Assembly (NCBI GenBank): GCA_014729455.1
Contig: WJJW01000197.1
Coordinates: 1-8,291 of the forward strand
DNA from: Candidatus Eiseniibacteriota bacterium
GTDB lineage: Bacteria > Eisenbacteria > RBG-16-71-46 > CAIMUX01 > VGJL01
DNA: 8,291 nucleotides
Direction: 5' to 3'
The notes beneath the pieces are model-generated. The model was not told where the DNA came from. It did not search any database and worked only from the letters and a program-made list of their open reading frames with translations. Below are positions 1 to 6,095 of this stretch, piece by piece; position 1 is the stretch's first letter, and each line of letters begins with the position of its first letter. Made by a program: the position numbers and the translations under genes.

Positions 1-14
1 ATACTCGGCGGACC

Positions 15-767
15 GTGATCGCTCTGGAGAACGTCGCCAAGTCGTTCGGCGGCAAGCGCGCCCTCGAGCCGACGAGCCTCGCGCTCCCGCCGCAGAAGAC
101 CCTCGCCCTGATCGGACCGAGCGGCTGCGGCAAGTCGACGCTCCTGCGTCTCGTCATCGGGCTGATCGCCGCCGATTCCGGGCGGATCACGATCGACGAG
201 ACCGAGATGACACCCGCGACCGCCCGGGCTCTCCGCCGCCGGATCGGCTACGTGATCCAGGAAGGGGGCCTGTTCCCCCACCTCAGCGCGGCCCGCAACG
301 TCTCGCTCATGGCCGAGCACCTCGGCTGGGACCGGCGGCGGATCCGCGAGCGGATCGCCGCCCTCGCCGAGCTGGTCGGTCTCGATCCCGCGATCCTCGA
401 CCGGACTCCGCATCGGCTCAGCGGCGGGCAGCGCCAGCGGATCGGGGTCATGCGGGCGCTGATGCTCGATCCCGAGCTGCTCCTTCTCGACGAGCCGCTC
501 GGCGCGCTCGATCCCGTCATCCGCCGCCGGCTGCAGGAGGATCTCCGCGGGATCTTCCGCCGGCTCGGCAAGACGGTGCTGCTGGTCACCCACGACATGG
601 GCGAGGCGAGCTACCTCGGCGATGAGATCGCGCTGATGCAGGCCGGGCGGATCGTGCAACGCGGGACGCTCGCCGATCTGCTCGAGCGCCCGCGCGACCG
701 GTTCGTCACCGAGTTCATCCGCGCACAGCGTCCGCTCTGGACCACCGAGGCGACGGAGGACCGATGA
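15..767 (+). CDS. ABC transporter ATP-binding protein, quaternary-amine (OpuC/OsmV-like) class
   Basis: This is the cytoplasmic ATPase that powers the fused permease encoded next to it. The 250-residue protein shows a complete nucleotide-binding domain: Walker A GPSGCGKST at residues 34-42, Q-loop Q82 in YVIQEGGLFPHL, signature LSGGQ at 135-139, Walker B LLLLDEP at 155-161 with catalytic E160, and switch histidine H193 in THD. The YVIQ..GLFPH stretch is typical of glycine betaine/choline/osmoprotectant importers (OpuCA, OsmV, ProV). It ends soon after the helical domain and lacks the tandem CBS domains found in longer OpuCA proteins, so no CBS ionic-strength sensor is present. The start is a GTG at 15, chosen because the protein then begins MIALENVAKSFGG, as ABC ATPases usually do. 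This GTG forms GTGA with a TGA in frame 1 (16-18), suggesting coupling to a gene off the left edge. The 3' end overlaps the next gene by 4 bases (ATGA). The ligand cannot be told from the ATPase alone. Confidence 0.93.
   Translation: MIALENVAKSFGGKRALEPTSLALPPQKTLALIGPSGCGKSTLLRLVIGLIAADSGRITIDETEMTPATARALRRRIGYVIQEGGLFPHLSAARNVSLMAEHLGWDRRRIRERIAALAELVGLDPAILDRTPHRLSGGQRQRIGVMRALMLDPELLLLDEPLGALDPVIRRRLQEDLRGIFRRLGKTVLLVTHDMGEASYLGDEIALMQAGRIVQRGTLADLLERPRDRFVTEFIRAQRPLWTTEATEDR
755..759 (+). promoter_or_regulatory. Ribosome binding site of the SBP-permease gene
   Basis: GGAGG lies 4 bases before the ATG at 764, inside the last codons of the ATPase gene. It supports that ATG as the true start and re-initiation across the ATGA overlap. 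Confidence 0.6.
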
Positions 768-2275
768 ACCGGATCGCGATCTGCTGCGCGCTGTCGTTCG
801 CCCTCCTCGCCACGGACGCGGTTCGCGGCGACGCCTCCCCGGTTCGCGCGGGGTCGAAGGCGTTCGCCGAGTCGTGGATCCTCGCCGAGGCGTGCGCCCT
901 GCTCGGGCGCGAGACGGGAGCGGAGGTCGGGCACCGGCGCAATCTCGGTGGAACCGAGATCGTCTACGAGGCGCTCCGCTCCGGAGAGATCGACCTCTAC
1001 CCGGAGTACACCGGCACGATCGCCGAGGTGATCGTCCGTGCCGACGAGCCGCCCGGACTCGAGGCGATGCGCCGCGCCCTCGCCCCGCACGGGATCGAGA
1101 TCGGCGCGCCGCTCGGATTCAACAACAGTTACGCCCTCGCCGTCCTGCCCGGGAACCGGGCGACCGACGGGATCACGAAGATCTCCGATCTCGCCGGGCG
1201 GGACGACCTCCGGCTCGCCTTCTCGCACGAGTTCCTCGGACGGAAGGACGGCTTTCCGGGCCTCGCCGCCCGCTACGACTTGCCCGCCGGCGCCGCCCGC
1301 GGGATCCAGCACGACCTCGCCTACGCGGCGATCGCCTCGGGCGAGGCGGACGTGATCGACATCTACACAACCGACGCGCAGATCGAACGGCTCGGCCTGC
1401 GGATCCTCGAGGACGACCGCGGCTTCTTCCCGCGCTACGACGCGGTGCTGCTCTACCGGTCCGATCTCGCCGAACGGGCGCCGGAGGCGTTGCGGGCGAT
1501 CCGCCGCCTCGAGGGACGGATCGACGAGCCGATGATGATCCACGCGAACGGCCGGGTGGTCCTCGACGGCGAGAGCGTCGGCGAGGCCGCCTCCTGGCTC
1601 GTCCGGTCCGCCCTGGCCGGCGCCGAGACGGAGGCTCCCCGCGCCGAGGGGTCCGCCACCCGGATCTTGCGGAACACCGCGGTCCACCTGAAGCTGGTCG
1701 GCATCTCGCTCTTCGCCGCGGTCCTGATCGGGATCCCGCTGGGGATCGCCGCGACCCGCTCGCGCCTGCTCTCGGCGACGACGCTGGCGACCGCCGGGAT
1801 CTTCCAGACGATCCCGTCGCTGGCGCTCCTCGCCTTCCTGATCCCGTTTCTCGGCATCGGGCCGCGACCGGCGCTGGTCGCGCTGTTCCTCTACAGCCTC
1901 CTGCCGATCGTGCGGAACACGGCGACGGGACTGGCGTCGATCCCGGCCCCGTTGAGCGAGTCGGCGGAGGCGCTCGGCCTGAGCCCGGCGGCGCAGCTCT
2001 TCCGGATCCGCCTGCCGCTCGCCGCGCCGGCGATCCTGGCCGGGGTGAAGACGAGCGCGGTGATCAACATCGGCACCGCGACGCTGGCGGCGTTGATCGG
2101 CGCGGGCGGGCTCGGCGATCCGATCCTGCAGGGGATCGCGCTGCGCGACGATCGCCTGATCCTGCAAGGGGCGCTGCCCGCAGCCGGGCTGGCTCTGGTG
2201 GCGCAGGGTCTGTTCGGGCTGCTCGACCGCGTGCTCGTTCCGTCCGGGCTGCGCGAGGAGCCGCGGAACGACTGA
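764..2275 (+). CDS. Fused substrate-binding protein and permease of a quaternary-amine/ergothioneine-type ABC importer
   Basis: This 503-residue protein joins the ligand-binding and membrane parts of an ABC importer. Residues 1-22 look like a signal peptide or anchor (hydrophobic core ICCALSFALLA). Residues about 27-285 are an OpuAC/OsmF-type binding domain: GSKAFAESWILAE at 30-42, NLGGTEIVYEAL at 60-71, GEIDLYPEYTGT at 74-85, FNNSYALAV at 119-127 and DIYTTD at 199-204. After a short linker, residues about 300-495 form a BPD-type permease with about five hydrophobic segments and the coupling (EAA) loop EALGLSPAAQLFRIRLP at 402-418. Proteins of this class import glycine betaine, choline, carnitine or, in EgtU, ergothioneine. 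The binding domain comes before the permease, whereas I recall the permease coming first in OpuABC/BusAB and EgtU. The gene is translationally coupled to the ATPase and faces egtD, whose end is 25 bases away. Convergence with egtB-egtD makes ergothioneine or hercynine a plausible ligand, but this is inference; an osmoprotectant betaine remains the safe default. Confidence 0.92.
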   Translation: MNRIAICCALSFALLATDAVRGDASPVRAGSKAFAESWILAEACALLGRETGAEVGHRRNLGGTEIVYEALRSGEIDLYPEYTGTIAEVIVRADEPPGLEAMRRALAPHGIEIGAPLGFNNSYALAVLPGNRATDGITKISDLAGRDDLRLAFSHEFLGRKDGFPGLAARYDLPAGAARGIQHDLAYAAIASGEADVIDIYTTDAQIERLGLRILEDDRGFFPRYDAVLLYRSDLAERAPEALRAIRRLEGRIDEPMMIHANGRVVLDGESVGEAASWLVRSALAGAETEAPRAEGSATRILRNTAVHLKLVGISLFAAVLIGIPLGIAATRSRLLSATTLATAGIFQTIPSLALLAFLIPFLGIGPRPALVALFLYSLLPIVRNTATGLASIPAPLSESAEALGLSPAAQLFRIRLPLAAPAILAGVKTSAVINIGTATLAALIGAGGLGDPILQGIALRDDRLILQGALPAAGLALVAQGLFGLLDRVLVPSGLREEPRND

Positions 2276-2304
2276 CGATCGCCGGAGCGCGAGGTGCGCG
2301 TCAG
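2272..2304. repeat. Small inverted repeat across the convergent gene ends
   Basis: CTGACG at 2272-2277 is the exact inverse of CGTCAG at 2299-2304, with a 21-base GC-rich spacer that itself contains GCGC (2287-2290) and GCGC (2296-2299). The arms include the stop codons of both converging genes (TGA at 2273-2275 on plus, TGA on minus at 2303-2301). There is no T-run on either side, so it is not a standard intrinsic terminator. It may be a weak bidirectional stem or may simply result from two TGA stops each followed by CG. Confidence 0.3.
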
Positions 2305-3272
2305 GCGACGACCAGGTACTGGATGCTGAACAGCCGCTTCGCGTCGGTCCAGAAGCGCTCGACGGCGAAGCCGGCCTCGCCCGCGAGCGCGGCGAACTCC
2401 TCCGGAGCGTACTTGTACGAGCTCTCCGTGTGGACCGTCTCGCCCGCCTCGAACCGGATCTCGATGCCGTCGATCGTGACCGTCTGCGCGACCGTGCTGA
2501 CCAGGTGCATCTCGATGCGCCCGTGCTCCTCGGAGTAGATCGCCTCGTGACGGAACCGATCCGGATCGAAGTCGGCCTCCAGCTCCCGGTTGATCCGGTG
2601 CAGGAGATTCAGGTTGAACGCGGCGGTGACCCCTTCCGCGTCGTTGTAGGCCGCCTCGAGGACGGCGCGGTCCTTCTTCAGATCCACCCCGATCAAGAGC
2701 CCCCCGCCGCGATCGACGACCGCCGCGATCCCGCGCAGGAAGCCGACGGCCTCCTCGGGTTCGAAGTTGCCGATCGTGGATCCCGGGAAGAAGACGATCT
2801 TCCGCGCCGCGTCCGCGCGGACCGGCGGCAGCGCGAACGTTCCGGTGTAGTCGGCGCAGACCGGCAGGACGGGCAGGTCCGGGTAGGAGGCGGCGAGATC
2901 CTCCGCCGAGCGTTGGAGGTGGTCGCAGGAGATGTCGATCGGGATGTAGGCGGCCAGCCGGTCGAGCGCATCGAGGAGGATCCGGATCTTCGTGCTGCTC
3001 CCGCTGCCGTACTCGATCAGCACGTCGTCGGGACCGAGGACGGCGGCGATCTCGCCGATCCGTTCCCGGAGGATCGCCATCTCCGTGCGGGTCGGGTAGT
3101 ACTCGTCGAGCTCGCAGATCCGGTCGAAGAGCCGTGAGCCGGCCTCGTCGTAGAGGTATTTGCACGGAAGCGTCTTCGGCCGGGAGCGCAGCCCGGCCAG
3201 GACCTCCTCGCGGAACTGCGCGGTCCGCGGCTCGAAGTCGAGAGGTTTGAGATCCCCGCCCGGGTCGTTCAT
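2301..3272 (-). CDS. egtD: L-histidine N-alpha-methyltransferase (hercynine synthase)
   Basis: EgtD transfers three methyl groups from S-adenosylmethionine to the alpha-amino group of histidine, giving hercynine, the first step of ergothioneine synthesis, in the cytoplasm. The 323-residue protein is full length for the family (about 320). The SAM site is IEYGSGSSTKIRILL (86-100), with PIDIS at 111-115 as the second acidic strand. Residues matching the histidine pocket of mycobacterial EgtD (Y56, N166, Y206, M252, E282, S284, as I recall them) appear as Y58/Y59 in EYYPTRTE, N169 in GSTIGNF, Y209 in AAYND, M255, and E283/S285 in HTESSYKY. The start is the ATG at 3272, which shares one base with the egtB stop (TGATG) and has AAGGAGG 4 bases upstream. 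The same reading frame stays open further upstream, but there it is only antiparallel noise within egtB. No broken or missing catalytic residue is seen. Confidence 0.96.
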   Translation of the reverse strand: MNDPGGDLKPLDFEPRTAQFREEVLAGLRSRPKTLPCKYLYDEAGSRLFDRICELDEYYPTRTEMAILRERIGEIAAVLGPDDVLIEYGSGSSTKIRILLDALDRLAAYIPIDISCDHLQRSAEDLAASYPDLPVLPVCADYTGTFALPPVRADAARKIVFFPGSTIGNFEPEEAVGFLRGIAAVVDRGGGLLIGVDLKKDRAVLEAAYNDAEGVTAAFNLNLLHRINRELEADFDPDRFRHEAIYSEEHGRIEMHLVSTVAQTVTIDGIEIRFEAGETVHTESSYKYAPEEFAALAGEAGFAVERFWTDAKRLFSIQYLVVA

Positions 3273-4567
3273 CACGCCTCCTTCGCCAGCCGCAGGCCGG
3301 TGACCTGCCAGCGCGCCTCCGGATGGAAGAAGTTCCGGTAGGTCGGGCGGATGTGGCTTCGAGGAGTCAGGCACGACCCACCACGCAGGACGAACTGGTT
3401 GCACATGAACTTCCCGTTGTACTCGCCGAGGGCGCCCGGATTGGGACGGAATCCCGGGTACGCCGCGTACGCGCTGGCGGTCCATTCCCAGACGTCGCCG
3501 TAGATCCGGGCGGGACCGGGCGGAAGATCCCGCTCGATCGGCGCGGGGTGCAGCCGCTCCGATTCCTGCAGGTTCCCCTCGATCGGTCGCGCGGCCGCGA
3601 CCGCCTCCCACTCCTGCTCGGTCGGCAGGCGCGCGCCGGCCCATCGGGCGTACGCGTCCGCCTCGTAATAGCTGAGGTGGCAGACCGGCTCGGCCGGGTC
3701 GAGGTCGCGGAACCCGGCGAGCGTGAACGTTCCCCACCGGCCGTCCTCGCATCGCCAGTAGAGCGGTGCGGTCCAGCCGTTCTTCTCGACCGCGTCCCAT
3801 CCGTCCGAGAGCCAGTGACGCGGATCGGCGTAGCCGCCGTCCTCGAGGAACTCCCGGAACTCCCCGTTGGTCACGGGACGGTCGGCGAGGGCGAACGGCT
3901 GCAGCAGGACACGATGCCGGGGCCGTTCGTTGTCGAACGAGTAGCCGTCGGCCGCGGTTCCGGAATGGCCGATCTCGACGATCCCTCCCTCGTGGGGGAT
4001 GAACCGCGCGGGCGCGGGCACCGGATGGATCCCGCCCGTGCGCGGCCGATAGACCGGCCGTATCGGATTGCGCGAGAAGAGATGCTTGAGGTCGGTCAGC
4101 AACAGCTCCTGGTGCTGCTGCTCGTGGTGGATCCCGACCTCCAGGACGGAGGCGAGACCTCCGTTCGCCTCCGCGGAACGGCGATCGAGCAGCGCGCCGA
4201 TCCCGTCGTCGACCTTCCGGCGGTAGGCGAAGACCTCTTCCACGGTGGGGCGGGTCAGGAGCCCGCGCTCCGGGCGCGGGTACTGCTCGCCGACCGTGTT
4301 GTAGTAGGAGTTGAACAGCACCTCGTAACGCGGATCGACCGGCTCGTACCCGGCGAGGTGCGGCTTGAGCAGAAATGTCTCGAAGAACCAGCTCGTGTGT
4401 CCCAGGTGCCACTTCGCGGGGCTGGCGTCGGGCATCGACTGGACCACGAAGTCCTCGGTGCGCAGCGGCTCGCACAGCGTTTCGGTGACGCGGCGGATCC
4501 TCCGGTAGGCGTCGAGCCGACCGGCTGGTGCGAGATCGGTCGTCGTCGGTTCGGTGCTCTCGTCCAT
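3272..4567 (-). CDS. egtB: Hercynine oxygenase / sulfoxide synthase EgtB, cysteine-accepting (type II-like)
   Basis: EgtB is a non-haem iron enzyme that uses O2 to form a C-S bond between the imidazole of hercynine and a thiol donor, giving a sulfoxide precursor of ergothioneine. The 431 residues have an N-terminal DinB-like domain (about 15-170) and a C-terminal formylglycine-generating-enzyme-like domain (about 186-430). The three-histidine iron site is visible as H57 in HLGHTSW plus H148 and H152 in HHEQQHQE. The C-terminal domain has DVWEWT (358-363), RGGSC (395-399) and SHIRPTYRNFF (404-414). The tyrosine pair Y88-Y89 in FNSYYNTVG matches what I recall for Chloracidobacterium EgtB (Y93/Y94), which uses cysteine instead of gamma-glutamylcysteine; the absence of egtA and egtC nearby agrees. 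Separate egtD and no fused methyltransferase argue against ovothiol synthase OvoA. The ATG at 4567 has AGGAGG 9 bases upstream. It precedes egtD with a one-base overlap. Confidence 0.95.
   Translation of the reverse strand: MDESTEPTTTDLAPAGRLDAYRRIRRVTETLCEPLRTEDFVVQSMPDASPAKWHLGHTSWFFETFLLKPHLAGYEPVDPRYEVLFNSYYNTVGEQYPRPERGLLTRPTVEEVFAYRRKVDDGIGALLDRRSAEANGGLASVLEVGIHHEQQHQELLLTDLKHLFSRNPIRPVYRPRTGGIHPVPAPARFIPHEGGIVEIGHSGTAADGYSFDNERPRHRVLLQPFALADRPVTNGEFREFLEDGGYADPRHWLSDGWDAVEKNGWTAPLYWRCEDGRWGTFTLAGFRDLDPAEPVCHLSYYEADAYARWAGARLPTEQEWEAVAAARPIEGNLQESERLHPAPIERDLPPGPARIYGDVWEWTASAYAAYPGFRPNPGALGEYNGKFMCNQFVLRGGSCLTPRSHIRPTYRNFFHPEARWQVTGLRLAKEA
3277..3283 (-). promoter_or_regulatory. Ribosome binding site of egtD inside the end of egtB
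   Basis: On the minus strand AAGGAGG, a full anti-Shine-Dalgarno match, sits 4 bases before the egtD ATG and encodes part of the final Lys-Glu-Ala of EgtB. It fixes the egtD start at 3272 and indicates translational coupling through the TGATG overlap. Confidence 0.75.
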
Positions 4568-4576
4568 GAAGGCGAT

Positions 4577-4582
4577 CCTCCT
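4577..4582 (-). promoter_or_regulatory. Ribosome binding site of egtB
   Basis: AGGAGG on the minus strand, 9 bases before the ATG at 4567, within the 34-base gap after the oxidoreductase gene. The gap is too short for an obvious promoter plus leader, so egtB is probably read through from upstream. Confidence 0.65.
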
Positions 4583-4601
4583 GGATTGGCGGCCGGCTGG
4601 A

Positions 4602-5990
4602 TCAGTCCTCGATCTTCTTGAACAGGTTGTTGAGCGCTTCGGCGAGCGTCGGATGCGCGAAAGGGGCGTCGCGCAGGAGCGAGTAGGGCTGCTTCGCCAT
4701 CATGGCGAGATGGACGATCGACATCAACTCGCCGGCGTGCACGCCGAGGAACGAGCAGCCGAGGATCTCCTCCGACTCCCGATCGACGACCGCCTTCAGC
4801 AGCCCGCGCGTCTCGTCGGTCTCCAGGGCGCGCGCGACCTTCTTCATCGGAAGACGGGCGACGCCGATCCTCCGGTCGAGGCGGCGCGCCTGCTCCTCGG
4901 TCGCCCCCGCGCGGCCGAGCTCGGGATCGGTGAAGACGGCGTAGGAGACGATCCGCCCGACGGTCGTGGCCTCGCCGTCGCCGAGCAGGTTGCGCTCGAG
5001 GATCCGGTGGTCGTCGTAGGAGATGTGGGTGAACGCCGGCCCGCCCTTCACGTCGCCGATCGCGTAGACGCCCGGCGCGGTGGTCTCGAGCCGCTCGTCG
5101 ACCTGGATGTACCCCTCCTCGTCGGTGCGGATGCCGGCCGCGTCGGGAGCGAGCGCCACCGTGTTCGGGGCTCGTCCCACGGCGACCAGGAGATGGCTCC
5201 CTTCGGCCTTCCGTTCTCCTTGGGCGGTTTCGCTCGAGACGGCGATTCCGCCACGATCGCGCTCCACCTTCCGCGGCCGCGCGCGCAGGAGCACGTCGAT
5301 CCCGTCGTCGGCGAAGATCTTCGCGATCTCCGCGGAGATCTCCACGTCCTCGCGCGGAACCAGACGCTCCGCCCTCTGCACGATCGTCACCCGCGCCCCG
5401 AAACGACGGAACATCTGGCCGAACTCGAGGGCGACGACCCCGCCGCCGAGGATCACCAGATGCTCCGGCACGGAGCCGAGCTCCATGATCGAGGTCGAAT
5501 CGAGGAAGTCGACCTCCTTCAGGCCGGGCAGATCGGGGACGATCGCGTCGGTCCCGGTGTCGATGACGATCCGATCTGCGGAGATCCGGCGCGTTCCGCC
5601 GTCCTGCAGGCGCACGTCGAGTTCCTTCGGGCCCGTGAAGCGCGCTTCTCCGCGGATCAGCTCCAGGTTCTCCGCCCCCGCGACCTGCTTCTCCGAGCCG
5701 GTGCGGAAGCTCTCGACGATCCCGCGCTTCCGATCCCGGACCTTCTCGAGGTCGATGGAGACCCGACCGGTCCGGACGCCGTAGTCGTCGCCGCGTCCGG
5801 CCAGATGGCCCACGCGCGCGCTGGCGATCATCGTCTTCGTCGGGGTGCAGCCGTAGTTGACGCAGGTGCCGCCGATCGCGGCGCGCTCGACGAGAGCGGT
5901 GCGGGAGCCTTCGGAGGCGAGACGCAGCGCGAGCGGTTTGCCTCCCTGGCCGGATCCGATGACGAGGGCATCGTACCGATCAACGCCCAT
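4602..5990 (-). CDS. FAD-dependent pyridine nucleotide-disulfide oxidoreductase (MerA/RclA/Lpd-like)
   Basis: This is a class-I flavoprotein disulfide reductase of 462 residues, the usual length. It has the N-terminal FAD dinucleotide fold VIGSGQGG (10-17), the redox-active pair C43 and C48 in GGTCVNYGCTPTKT, a second NAD(P)H fold GGGVVALEFG (182-191), the FAD-binding GD in YAIGDV (309-314) and the C-terminal His-Glu dyad in AHPTLAE (H446, E451). It lacks the N-terminal metal-binding domain and the C-terminal vicinal cysteine pair of true mercuric reductase, and no 2-oxoacid dehydrogenase genes are near, so neither MerA nor dihydrolipoamide dehydrogenase is well supported. After the second beta strand it has Q205-R206 where NAD-specific members usually have a glutamate, which hints at NADPH use. 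The ATG at 5990 has AAAGGAG 10 bases upstream. It lies 34 bases upstream of egtB on the same strand, so reduction of an oxidised low-molecular-weight thiol is a reasonable but untested role. Confidence 0.92.
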   Translation of the reverse strand: MGVDRYDALVIGSGQGGKPLALRLASEGSRTALVERAAIGGTCVNYGCTPTKTMIASARVGHLAGRGDDYGVRTGRVSIDLEKVRDRKRGIVESFRTGSEKQVAGAENLELIRGEARFTGPKELDVRLQDGGTRRISADRIVIDTGTDAIVPDLPGLKEVDFLDSTSIMELGSVPEHLVILGGGVVALEFGQMFRRFGARVTIVQRAERLVPREDVEISAEIAKIFADDGIDVLLRARPRKVERDRGGIAVSSETAQGERKAEGSHLLVAVGRAPNTVALAPDAAGIRTDEEGYIQVDERLETTAPGVYAIGDVKGGPAFTHISYDDHRILERNLLGDGEATTVGRIVSYAVFTDPELGRAGATEEQARRLDRRIGVARLPMKKVARALETDETRGLLKAVVDRESEEILGCSFLGVHAGELMSIVHLAMMAKQPYSLLRDAPFAHPTLAEALNNLFKKIED

Positions 5991-6095
5991 GCGTCCCTGT
6001 CTCCTTTCGCACGCTTCTCGCCGAAAAGGGCCCGTCTCTCGATTCTCACCGTTGCATAGATCGGGGAATCAGGTCCAGTGCGGATGGAAGAGGGA
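5991..6095 (-). other. 105-base intergenic gap, the largest in the window
   Basis: This gap separates the GlcD-like gene from the oxidoreductase gene. Its only clear element is AAAGGAG (6001-6007, minus strand), the ribosome binding site for the ATG at 5990. I see no convincing -35/-10 pair, no hairpin followed by a T-run and no operator-like dyad beyond a lone GGGCCC. If the oxidoreductase-egtB-egtD group has its own promoter, this is the only place with room for it. Confidence 0.5.

Noticed and set aside
1..18. Possible tail of an upstream plus-strand gene (frame 1, ending ILGGP then TGA)
   Set aside because: The TGA overlaps the GTG start of the ATPase gene as GTGA, typical of coupled genes, but five codons cannot support a CDS call.
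611..2538. Long open frames overlapping the importer genes (minus 611-2167, plus 874-2538)
   Set aside because: They are rich in Arg, Gly, Pro and Asp with no family motif and overlap genes with complete catalytic motifs; long stop-free frames are expected at this G+C content.
3272..4567. Ovothiol synthase OvoA or selenoneine synthase SenA instead of EgtB
   Set aside because: There is no fused C-terminal methyltransferase as in OvoA, and no senB or senC neighbour; a complete egtD overlaps the gene, which fits ergothioneine.
4602..5990. Mercuric reductase with a mercury resistance operon
   Set aside because: No N-terminal metal-binding domain, no C-terminal vicinal cysteines, and no merR, merT or merP nearby.
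5991..6095. Promoter or riboswitch in the largest gap
   Set aside because: No convincing -35/-10 pair or conserved RNA fold could be seen; only a ribosome binding site is clear.
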